Shown here in pieces: positions 1 to 3,956 of a DNA stretch of 5,842 bases. The stretch covers positions 1 through 5,842 of the forward strand of contig JALVEM010000009.1 in assembly GCA_027030825.1 (NCBI GenBank), read 5' to 3'. Position 1 is the first letter of the stretch; every line of letters starts with the position of its first letter. The notes below the pieces were generated by a model that was given only the letters and a program-made list of their open reading frames with translations, made no database searches and was not told where the DNA came from. A program made the position numbers and the translations under genes. Origin of the DNA: Thiohalobacter sp. (GTDB lineage Bacteria; Pseudomonadota; Gammaproteobacteria; Thiohalobacterales; Thiohalobacteraceae).

Positions 1-11
1 GGGAACGCGAG

Positions 12-72
12 CCGGAATCCAGGAACCGCGTCGATCGATACCGTGCGGCTGATGGTTTTTCCTGGATTCCGG
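12..72. repeat. Perfect 14-bp inverted repeat
   Basis: CCGGAATCCAGGAA (12-25) is matched exactly in reverse complement by TTCCTGGATTCCGG (59-72), separated by 33 bases. The right arm is also the left arm of the next hairpin (67-96), so the elements are nested. The words CTGGATTCCGG and CCGGAATGAC are typical of short palindromic intergenic repeats common in proteobacteria; assigning it to that class is inference. In RNA it would form a stem with a 33-base loop, and could act as a terminator-like or mRNA-stabilising element for a gene to the left. Confidence 0.8.
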
Positions 73-96
73 ATAAGCGCTACGCGCTTTCCGGAA
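67..96. repeat. REP-like hairpin
   Basis: TTCCGG (67-72) pairs with CCGGAA (91-96), and AAGCGC (75-80) pairs with GCGCTT (84-89) around a three-base loop TAC. A73 can pair with T90, leaving T74 bulged. The imperfect stem of about 13 bp with a small bulge is the form expected of a repetitive extragenic palindrome. No transposase of the REP-associated (RAYT) type is present in the window. Confidence 0.7.
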
Positions 97-139
97 TGAC
101 CGAAGGTGGTGCTGCGCGGGCTTCCGGGATGACCGAAGG
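89..139 (+). repeat. 18-base direct repeat, 33-base period
   Basis: An 18-base unit at 89-106 recurs at 122-139 with one difference (A95 against G128). Both copies contain CCGGRATGACCGAAGG. The first copy starts inside the right arm of the 67-96 hairpin, so this looks like a partial duplication of the tail of the REP-like element rather than an independent repeat. Confidence 0.7.
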
Positions 140-184
140 AGACCGTTGTGCGCTGTCCGGAAGGCCGGGAGGTAAAGAGGTTGC

Positions 185-300
185 GGCTGTCCCGGGCGTG
201 ACCTCCAACGGCTCGCCCTGCGGGTGCCCTGCGCGTCTCGGTCCGCCGGCGCGCTCGGGAACTCGCCTGCGGCTCGAACAACCCTCGCTTCCCCGCCGGC
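185..300 (-). repeat. Probable degraded dispersed intergenic repeat
   Basis: On the minus strand this block contains GGTTGTTCGAGCC, then GGCGAGTT, and further on GCGCAGGGCACC. These words, in this order, resemble a long intergenic repeat seen in many high-GC beta- and gammaproteobacteria, in which a GTTGTTYGAGC...GCGAGTT segment is followed by a GCGCAGGGCA-type segment. Recognition is from memory of word order, not alignment. The A/T-rich inverted tail that often ends such elements is not evident here, so this would be a partial or decayed copy. Confidence 0.35.
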
Positions 301-312
301 GGCCCTGCGATG

Positions 313-344
313 CTCGGCTTCGCCGAGTCGGCCGCGCCCGCGGC
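313..344. repeat. Two adjacent short GC-rich hairpins
   Basis: CTCGGC (313-318) pairs with GCCGAG (322-327) around TTC. Three bases on, GCCGCG (331-336) pairs with CGCGGC (339-344) across only two bases, so the second is better read as a DNA palindrome than an RNA hairpin. Neither is followed by a T-run, so they are not classical terminators. They sit between the GC-rich repeat and the heptanucleotide tandem repeat. Confidence 0.5.
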
Positions 345-355
345 AGCCGCAGCCC

Positions 356-404
356 CTTCCAGCTTCCAACTTCCAGCTTCCAGCTTCTGAATTCTGAATT
401 CTGC
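356..404 (+). repeat. Heptanucleotide tandem repeat, seven units
   Basis: Seven consecutive 7-base units run without a phase break: CTTCCAG, CTTCCAA, CTTCCAG, CTTCCAG, CTTCTGA, ATTCTGA, ATTCTGC. All share the core TTC at positions 2-4. The first four are CTTCCAR; the last three shift to an NTTCTGN type. The tract is strongly strand-biased (pyrimidine-rich plus strand) and much less GC-rich than the DNA on either side. Seven is not a multiple of three, so a change in copy number would shift any reading frame, but no gene overlaps the tract. Confidence 0.85.
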
Positions 405-435
405 TCTTCCACCACGACCCGTCCGCGTGAATTTC

Positions 436-464
436 TTGACATCGATCATTGGCACTCGGGTTGT
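436..464 (+). promoter_or_regulatory. Weak candidate promoter elements for the DUF5335 gene
   Basis: A perfect TTGACA (436-441) is present but has no acceptable -10 at 16-18 bases. Overlapping the same stretch is TTGGCAC (449-455), five bases, then TTGT (461-464). This matches the sigma54 layout (GG, ten bases, GC) except that the -12 GC reads GT. Either could drive the gene at 537; neither is complete. No enhancer-binding protein gene is in view. Confidence 0.25.
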
Positions 465-473
465 CCGGCTTGA

Positions 474-502
474 ATATGGCGACAGCGGGCGCCATATCCC
501 GC
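474..502. promoter_or_regulatory. 8-bp inverted repeat with an alternative overlapping hairpin
   Basis: ATATGGCG (474-481) is exactly complementary to CGCCATAT (490-497) across an 8-base loop. The loop carries GCGGG (485-489), which can instead pair with CCCGC (498-502), looping out the right arm of the first stem. The two structures are mutually exclusive. The element lies 35-63 bases before the DUF5335 start codon, where either an operator or a 5'-leader structure would be placed. Its function is unknown. Confidence 0.5.
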
Positions 503-536
503 GTATCGACGCGGACAACAGCAGGAGGACAGACGC

Positions 537-875
537 ATGACTACCGTGACGCTTCCGAAGGAAGACTGGGAAGGTTTCTTCGACCGGGTCTCGAAGGTGC
601 TCGAGGGCGAGCAGGCCGAGATCGAAGTGGCCGGGCTGGATCTGGGTGATCAGATCGAGACCGAGTGGGTACAGCTGCTCGGCATCACCTACGATCCCAA
701 GGACGATCTGGTCGAGATCGCGCTGGCCGGCGTGGATCATCTCGTTCGCCATCCGAAGCGGGTCGCCGTGGAGGAAGAGGGCGTGCTGATCAGGAGCGTG
801 CTCGTCGAGGATTCCGAGGGCCACGAGCACATCGTGCGGTTGCGTGCACCGCTGGCCCTGCCCAAGGCGGCCTGA
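537..875 (+). CDS. DUF5335 family protein
   Basis: This is a small (112 residue), acidic, apparently soluble protein with no signal peptide or membrane segment. I recognise the DUF5335 family from the N-terminal W-x-x-FFDRVSK segment (residues 11-20), the AEIEVAGLDLGDQ stretch (27-39), the GITYDPKDD motif (49-57) and the DHLVRHP motif (67-73). The length is that of the whole family, so the gene is complete. The start at 537 is supported by AGGAGGA (523-529) seven bases upstream. The family has no established biochemical role that I know of; the alternating hydrophobic pattern (VEIALAGVDHLV, GVLIRSVLV) suggests a compact beta-rich fold, which is inference. It appears to be transcribed alone: the next gene starts 111 bases later behind its own promoter. 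Confidence 0.85.
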   Translation: MTTVTLPKEDWEGFFDRVSKVLEGEQAEIEVAGLDLGDQIETEWVQLLGITYDPKDDLVEIALAGVDHLVRHPKRVAVEEEGVLIRSVLVEDSEGHEHIVRLRAPLALPKAA

Positions 876-908
876 GTCCGACAGGTTGCTGGTCCGACAG
901 CCGGTCGG
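876..908 (+). promoter_or_regulatory. Direct repeat and small hairpin after the DUF5335 gene
   Basis: GTCCGACAG occurs at 876-884 and again at 892-900. The second copy starts a hairpin, CCGAC (894-898) with GTCGG (904-908) around five bases, followed by CGTTT. The stem is short and the T-run is only three bases, so it would be a weak terminator at best. The element abuts the -35 of the ubiC promoter (912), so it could equally be an operator. The sequence does not decide between these. Confidence 0.25.
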
Positions 909-911
909 CGT

Positions 912-940
912 TTGGGCCTGCTCACGGGGAACGGTATGAT
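912..940 (+). promoter_or_regulatory. Candidate sigma70 promoter for ubiC-ubiA
   Basis: TTGGGC (912-917; three of six to consensus) and TATGAT (935-940; five of six) are separated by 17 bases. Transcription would begin near 947, giving a leader of about 40 bases. That leader could fold GCGCGC (945-950) onto GCGCGT (955-960) around an AGGT loop at its 5' end. The strong -10 and ideal spacing are the main support; the -35 is poor, so an activator or only modest activity is likely. Confidence 0.55.
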
Positions 941-986
941 GGCCGCGCGCAGGTGCGCGTGAGCCCGCCGCAACTGTTCCCGGAGC

Positions 987-1553
987 ATGAATTTCGCCAG
1001 CCGATCGAAGTGGAAATCGCCAGCCGTCCTGCGACCGCGCCGTCTGCCGGCGGGGGTCCGGGGCTGGCTGCTGGACCGGGGCTCGCTCACGGCCCGGCTG
1101 CAGACGCGCTGCCCCGCCCGCTTTCGGGTCGAGCTGTTGCATCAGGGGCGGGAACGCCCCCGCATCGACGAATCGCGCCTGCTCGGCATCCCGTCCGGCT
1201 GCCATGCGCTGGTTCGCGAAGTGCGGCTCTACTGCGGCCATGACGCATGGGTGTTCGCCCGCACCGTCATTCCGCTCGCCAGCCTGCGCGGGCGCAACCG
1301 CCGCCTGGGATCGCTCGGCGAGCGTCCGCTCGGCGCCTTCCTGTTTGCGCATCCCGGCCTGCGGCGCGGTCGCTTCGAGCTGGGATGCCTGAGGCCCGGC
1401 GACCCCCTGTTCCGTCGGGCCCTGGGCGGCGAGACGGCGGTCGAAGGCATCGATGCCGTGTGGGGCCGCCGCTCGGTGTTCTGGCTCCACGGGCAGCCGC
1501 TGCTGGTGGCCGAGTTCTTCCTTCCCGATCTGCTGCGGGCATGGCCGAGATGA
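987..1553 (+). CDS. ubiC: Chorismate--pyruvate lyase UbiC
   Basis: UbiC removes pyruvate from chorismate to give 4-hydroxybenzoate, the ring precursor of ubiquinone; it is a soluble cytoplasmic enzyme. The 188 residues align with E. coli UbiC through RGWLLDRGSLT (25-35), ALVREVRL (74-81), FARTVIP (90-96), ERPLGAFLF (112-120), WGRRS (159-163) and PLLVAEFFLP (171-180). Residues expected at the active site are present: R77 (in VREV), R92 (in ARTV) and E176 (in AEFFLP). It is about 20 residues longer than E. coli UbiC, mostly a segment at about 131-158 before WGRRS; from memory Pseudomonas UbiC is similarly long. The start at 987 has only a poorly spaced GGAG (982-985), but the N-terminal length fits the family and no better start is in frame. 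It overlaps ubiA by 13 bases (or 4 if ubiA starts at 1550). Confidence 0.9.
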   Translation: MNFASRSKWKSPAVLRPRRLPAGVRGWLLDRGSLTARLQTRCPARFRVELLHQGRERPRIDESRLLGIPSGCHALVREVRLYCGHDAWVFARTVIPLASLRGRNRRLGSLGERPLGAFLFAHPGLRRGRFELGCLRPGDPLFRRALGGETAVEGIDAVWGRRSVFWLHGQPLLVAEFFLPDLLRAWPR

Positions 1554-2425
1554 GGCGCGTGGACTGGCGGGCGAGGCTCTCGGCCTGGGCGAGACTCATG
1601 CGCCTGGACCGTCCCATCGGCATCTGGCTGCTGATGTGGCCGACGCTCTGGGCGCTGTGGTTCGCCGCCGACGGCTGGCCCGATCCCGGCATTCTGCTCG
1701 TCTTTCTCGCCGGCGTGGTGCTCATGCGCTCGGCCGGGTGCGTGATCAACGACTTCGCCGATCGGCGTTTCGATCCCCACGTGGCGCGCACCCGCCACCG
1801 TCCGCTCGCGACCGGGGAGGTGAGCCCGGGCGAGGCCCTGGCGCTGTTCGGCCTGCTGGTCATGCTGGCCTTCGGGCTGGTGCTGCTGCTCGATCCCCTG
1901 GTGCTCAGGCTCTCGATCGTCGCCGTGGTGCTGGCGACCGTCTATCCCTTCACCAAGCGTGTCACCCACCTGCCGCAGGTGGTGCTCGGGGCGGCCTTCA
2001 GCATGGCGATCCCGATGGCGTTCGCGGCCCAGACCGGCGAGGTGCCCCGCCTGGCCTGGTTGCTCTTCGTGACCAATCTGCTCTGGACGGTGGCCTATGA
2101 CACCGAATACGCCATGGCCGACCGCGAGGACGATCTGCGCATCGGCGTGAAATCCACCGCCATCCTGTTCGGCGAGGCCGACCGCGCCGTGATCGCCGCG
2201 CTGCAGGCGCTGACCCTCCTGGGTCTCGCGCTGGCCGGGCACATGACCGAACGCGGCCTCTACTACTGGCTCGGCCTGCTGGCGGCGGCCGGACTGTTCT
2301 TCCATCAGCAATACCGTATCCGCCATCGCGAGCCCGAAGCGGGTTTCCGCGCCTTCCTCGAGAACCACTGGGTGGGCGCGGCCGTATTCGCCGGGCTCTT
2401 TGTGGACACTCTGGTGCAATCCTGA
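1541..2425 (+). CDS. ubiA: 4-hydroxybenzoate polyprenyltransferase UbiA
   Basis: UbiA is an integral inner-membrane enzyme that joins the long polyprenyl tail to 4-hydroxybenzoate, using the product of the upstream ubiC gene. The 294 residues carry both Mg-diphosphate-binding aspartate motifs of the family: NDFADRRFD (N70, D71, D74, D78) and DTEYAMADREDD (D187, D194, D198). Also clear are RLDRPIGIWLLMWPTLWALW (21-40), YPFTKRVTHLPQVVLGAAF (135-153), IPMAFAA (157-163) and KSTAILFG (204-211), all close to E. coli UbiA. Eight or nine hydrophobic helices span the protein. Length is normal. Two starts are possible: ATG 1541 and ATG 1550. The second gives a tidy ATGA overlap with the ubiC stop. Neither has a strong Shine-Dalgarno sequence, so translation is probably coupled to ubiC. 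No terminator follows directly. Confidence 0.95.
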   Translation: MAEMRRVDWRARLSAWARLMRLDRPIGIWLLMWPTLWALWFAADGWPDPGILLVFLAGVVLMRSAGCVINDFADRRFDPHVARTRHRPLATGEVSPGEALALFGLLVMLAFGLVLLLDPLVLRLSIVAVVLATVYPFTKRVTHLPQVVLGAAFSMAIPMAFAAQTGEVPRLAWLLFVTNLLWTVAYDTEYAMADREDDLRIGVKSTAILFGEADRAVIAALQALTLLGLALAGHMTERGLYYWLGLLAAAGLFFHQQYRIRHREPEAGFRAFLENHWVGAAVFAGLFVDTLVQS

Positions 2426-2479
2426 AGGAGTATAGAACCGATTGATGGGAGGCCATCGAAAGGTTTCATGCGCACCCCC

Positions 2480-2507
2480 TTGATTTGGACGTGACCGGCG
2501 CTAGGTT
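2480..2507 (+). promoter_or_regulatory. Weak candidate promoter for the 62-residue membrane protein
   Basis: TTGATT (2480-2485; four of six) and TAGGTT (2502-2507; three of six) are 16 bases apart in the 142-base gap after ubiA. The match is poor and read-through from ubiC-ubiA is an equal possibility. No terminator is seen in the gap. Confidence 0.2.
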
Positions 2508-2538
2508 TTGGGTAGAGGCGTCGTTCACAGGACCGGAA

Positions 2539-2558
2539 GGCGGTTCGCCGCCGGGAGG
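2539..2558 (+). promoter_or_regulatory. Hairpin abutting a strong ribosome binding site
   Basis: GGCGG (2539-2543) pairs with CCGCC (2548-2552) around a TTCG loop, and GGGAGG (2553-2558) follows immediately as the Shine-Dalgarno sequence, nine bases from ATG 2568. The Shine-Dalgarno decides the start: the longer frame from 2508 has no such signal and would place the hairpin inside the gene. The stem does not hide the Shine-Dalgarno, so it may hold it open or stabilise the 5' end; that is inference. Confidence 0.5.
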
Positions 2559-2567
2559 TGCGTCATC

Positions 2568-2756
2568 ATGTCACCGATCGATCTGCTCATCGGCCTGGGC
2601 GTACTGGCCACCTTCGGCGTGCTCGTCGCCGGAGGCTATTCGATGGCCCGTGCCGGGCACTATGACGAGATCCATGCCTTTCCGCTGATGGAAGCACGCG
2701 TGGTATTGCAGGCGCTCACCGTGGGTCTCGTCGTCATCGCCGCCCTGTTCTGGTGA
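2568..2756 (+). CDS. Small two-helix membrane protein of unknown function
   Basis: This 62-residue protein consists almost wholly of two hydrophobic segments, about residues 5-24 (from LLIGLGVLATFGVLV) and 44-61 (from RVVLQALTVGLVVIAALFW), joined by a polar hairpin with YSMARAGHYDEIHAFPLMEA (24-43). It should sit in the inner membrane as a helical hairpin. The linker is conserved-looking (HYDE, PLMEAR), which argues for a real protein rather than a chance frame. ATG 2568 is chosen because GGGAGG (2553-2558) precedes it; an in-frame start at 2508 would add 20 residues without a ribosome binding site. I do not recognise the family. It lies 142 bases after ubiA and is closed by the strong terminator at 2774-2801. 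Neither a quinone link nor any other function can be claimed from position alone. Confidence 0.75.
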   Translation: MSPIDLLIGLGVLATFGVLVAGGYSMARAGHYDEIHAFPLMEARVVLQALTVGLVVIAALFW

Positions 2757-2773
2757 CGGACACGGGGCGGTTG

Positions 2774-2801
2774 CCGCCACCGGTTGACCGGTGGCGGTTT
2801 T
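2774..2801 (+). terminator. Strong rho-independent terminator
   Basis: A perfect 10-bp stem, CCGCCACCGG (2774-2783) with CCGGTGGCGG (2788-2797), has a TTGA loop and is followed by TTTT (2798-2801). It starts 17 bases after the stop of the 62-residue protein and ends the ubiC-ubiA-side transcript. On the minus strand the same stem is followed by CAACC with no T-run, so termination of comF here would be less efficient, although the two genes converge on this hairpin. Confidence 0.9.
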
Positions 2802-2808
2802 CATTCGG

Positions 2809-3489
2809 TCATTCCACCCGGGCCAGGACCCAGGCATCCACGCGCAGCCCGTCCCGAGCGCGCAGCGCGCGGGCGAGCGCTTCCAGCGTGCTGCCCGTGG
2901 TCATCACGTCGTCGACCAGCGCCACATGGCGCAGATGCCCAGGCAACCCCGTGCAGGCGAAGGCGCCGGCGAGATTCCGTCGCCGGGCCCGGGCGTCCAG
3001 ACGATGCTGGGGCGGCGTGGCGCGCCGGCGGCGGCAGGGCGAGAGGACGGGAATGCCGAGCCTGCTGCCGGCGGCCCGGGCCAGCAGGTCTGCCTGGTTG
3101 AAACCGCGCTCGCGCAGGCGCGCCGGATGCAGCGGGACCGGAATCAGCGCCTCGGGGCGCTCGGCGGGCTGCCAGAGCCCGGCGAGCGGGCCGACCAGAT
3201 GCAGCCCTTCGCGGAATTTCAGCGCATGGACCAGGCGGTCGATCGGCGCGCGCCAGGCCAGCGGCGCCAGGGTCCGGTCGAAGGCCGGGGGCTGATTCAG
3301 GCAGCGTCCGCAGAGTTCGCCCGCCGTGGCCGGCAGCGGCAGCCCGCAGCGGCGGCAGGCGTGGCCGATCCAGGGGAGACCGGCGAGACAGCCCGGGCAG
3401 AATCCCCCGCCAGAGACCGCTTCGCCACAGAGCGGGCAGCGCGCCGGCAGCAGCGCATCGAGGATATTCACCAGCCACTTGTAAACCAT
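2809..3489 (-). CDS. comF: ComF family phosphoribosyltransferase-like protein
   Basis: ComF proteins are needed for DNA uptake in naturally competent bacteria and pair an N-terminal zinc-ribbon region with a type I phosphoribosyltransferase fold; the biochemical role is not settled. The 226 residues show four CxxC pairs: C18/C21, C31/C34, C45/C48 and C60/C63. The PRTase part includes ALKFREGLHLVGPLAGLW (89-106), IPVPLHPARLRERGFNQADLLA (116-137) and the PRPP-binding loop VDDVMTTGST (192-201). Length and order are normal. The start at 3489 is supported by AGGGACGAGG about three bases upstream. The gene is divergent from the biotin operon across 53 bases, and its codons 1-4 form one half of the BirA operator. 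comF beside bioB is a recurrent gammaproteobacterial arrangement; whether this organism is competent cannot be told here. Confidence 0.93.
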   Translation of the reverse strand: MVYKWLVNILDALLPARCPLCGEAVSGGGFCPGCLAGLPWIGHACRRCGLPLPATAGELCGRCLNQPPAFDRTLAPLAWRAPIDRLVHALKFREGLHLVGPLAGLWQPAERPEALIPVPLHPARLRERGFNQADLLARAAGSRLGIPVLSPCRRRRATPPQHRLDARARRRNLAGAFACTGLPGHLRHVALVDDVMTTGSTLEALARALRARDGLRVDAWVLARVE

Positions 3490-3512
3490 CGCCTCGTCCC
3501 TGAGGTTGACAG
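3479..3512. promoter_or_regulatory. BirA (biotin repressor) operator
   Basis: TTGTAAACC (3479-3487), 16 bases, then GGTTGACAG (3504-3512). The known BirA operator of gammaproteobacteria is TTGTAAACC, about 14-16 bases, GGTTTACAA. The left half here matches 9 of 9 and the right half 7 of 9. The location, between comF and the bio genes, is where such a site is expected. The T-to-G change at position 5 of the right half is what creates the perfect -35 TTGACA (3506-3511), so operator and promoter share bases. The left half lies in the first four codons of comF on the minus strand. Biotinoyl-AMP-bound BirA is expected to bind as a dimer and repress when biotin is plentiful. No birA gene is in the window. 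Confidence 0.88.
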
Positions 3513-3534
3513 CCGATCGGCGCGCCGGGATAGT
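3506..3534 (+). promoter_or_regulatory. sigma70 promoter of the biotin operon
   Basis: A perfect -35 TTGACA (3506-3511) is followed after 17 bases by GATAGT (3529-3534; four of six to TATAAT). The spacer carries two overlapping palindromes, CCGATCGG (3513-3520) and GGCGCGCC (3519-3526). Because the -35 lies inside the BirA operator, repression would be by direct occlusion. Transcription would begin near 3541, almost on the ATG at 3543, so the first gene would have little or no leader unless a later start is used. Confidence 0.65.
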
Positions 3535-3542
3535 CGCGCGTC

Positions 3543-3956
3543 ATGACGACCCGGACACTCCACGAAAGCGAGGGCCCAGCCCGGGGTCGCCGGGTGCTGC
3601 CCGGCCGCAAGGCGCGGTTCGCCGCAGCGCTCTTCCACTACGGGGACCTGCTGGCCCTCCTGGTGCCGTTTCCGCTCATGATCTTCTGGCTGGGCGCATC
3701 CATGTTCGTCTACGCCATGAACCGGCACCATCCGAATCCGAAGGTGGGCCATTATACGCAGCGCGCCGCCTACGTCTTCTATGGCGTGACCGGTTTCTTC
3801 GTCGCCGTGGGCATGTTCCTGCCCGCACGGCTCGACTACTACCTGGCCGCCTGGGGGCTGATGGCGCTGATCCTGGTGCCCTGGACCCTGCGCGAACTGT
3901 GGCGCATCCACCACGACACCTGGGAAGACCAGGTGCTCGGGGAGGAGGCGGACTGA
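3543..3956 (+). CDS. Uncharacterised membrane protein heading the biotin operon
   Basis: This 137-residue protein has a basic N-terminal tail (residues 1-30, rich in Arg), then three hydrophobic segments at about 35-58, 74-93 and 98-114, and a short charged C-terminus ending in WEDQVLGEEAD. The polar loop between helices 1 and 2 holds NRHHPNPKVGHYTQR (60-74), whose His, Asn and Pro residues look like a functional motif. I do not recognise the family. It overlaps bioB by one base (TGATG) and is the first gene after the predicted BirA-controlled promoter, so it should be co-expressed with biotin synthesis. It is too small to resemble known biotin transporters such as BioY or YigM. The start is uncertain: ATG 3543 has no clear Shine-Dalgarno and would be nearly leaderless; an in-frame GTG at 3594 (residue 18) would remove most of the basic tail and leave a leader of about 50 bases. 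Confidence 0.8.
   Translation: MTTRTLHESEGPARGRRVLPGRKARFAAALFHYGDLLALLVPFPLMIFWLGASMFVYAMNRHHPNPKVGHYTQRAAYVFYGVTGFFVAVGMFLPARLDYYLAAWGLMALILVPWTLRELWRIHHDTWEDQVLGEEAD

Larger units (their letters stand above)
1..536. other. Gene-free, repeat-rich intergenic region
   Basis: No open frame here looks like a protein gene. The long frames on both strands (80-442 minus, 96-473 plus) read through inverted and tandem repeats, have no convincing ribosome binding site, and give low-complexity Arg/Pro/Ser/Gly-rich translations. From left to right the region holds an inverted repeat and REP-like hairpins (12-139), a GC-rich block resembling a dispersed intergenic repeat (about 185-300), two short hairpins (313-327 and 331-344), a heptanucleotide tandem repeat (356-404), and the upstream region of the DUF5335 gene (about 430-536). 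A gene ending to the left of the window cannot be excluded, but no coding sequence enters the window. Confidence 0.75.

Noticed and set aside
356..404. CRISPR array
   Set aside because: The unit is 7 bases with no spacers; there are no direct repeats of 23-40 bases and no cas genes.
80..473. Open frames of 120 and 125 codons in the left repeat region
   Set aside because: They cross the REP-like block and the heptamer array, lack ribosome binding sites, and give low-complexity translations.
936..962. Eight-codon leader peptide upstream of ubiC
   Set aside because: Its start codon lies inside the -10 box TATGAT, so it would not be in the transcript from that promoter.
1229..2419. 396-codon open frame on the minus strand opposite ubiC and ubiA
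   Set aside because: It mirrors the codon bias of the ubiC/ubiA genes in high-GC DNA, is rich in His/Gln/Arg/Gly without recognisable motifs, and the plus strand carries intact family motifs throughout.
2445..2483. Twelve-codon open frame after ubiA
   Set aside because: The nearest Shine-Dalgarno-like sequence (2424-2430) is too far upstream, overlaps the ubiA end, and the peptide has no recognisable feature.
3490..3542. Biotin or other riboswitch before the biotin operon
   Set aside because: The predicted transcript begins almost at the start codon, leaving no room for an aptamer, and the protein-binding BirA site explains regulation.
2791..3546. 251-codon plus-strand frame opposite comF
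   Set aside because: It is antisense to an intact ComF with four CxxC pairs and a PRPP loop, and it runs through the terminator and the BirA operator.
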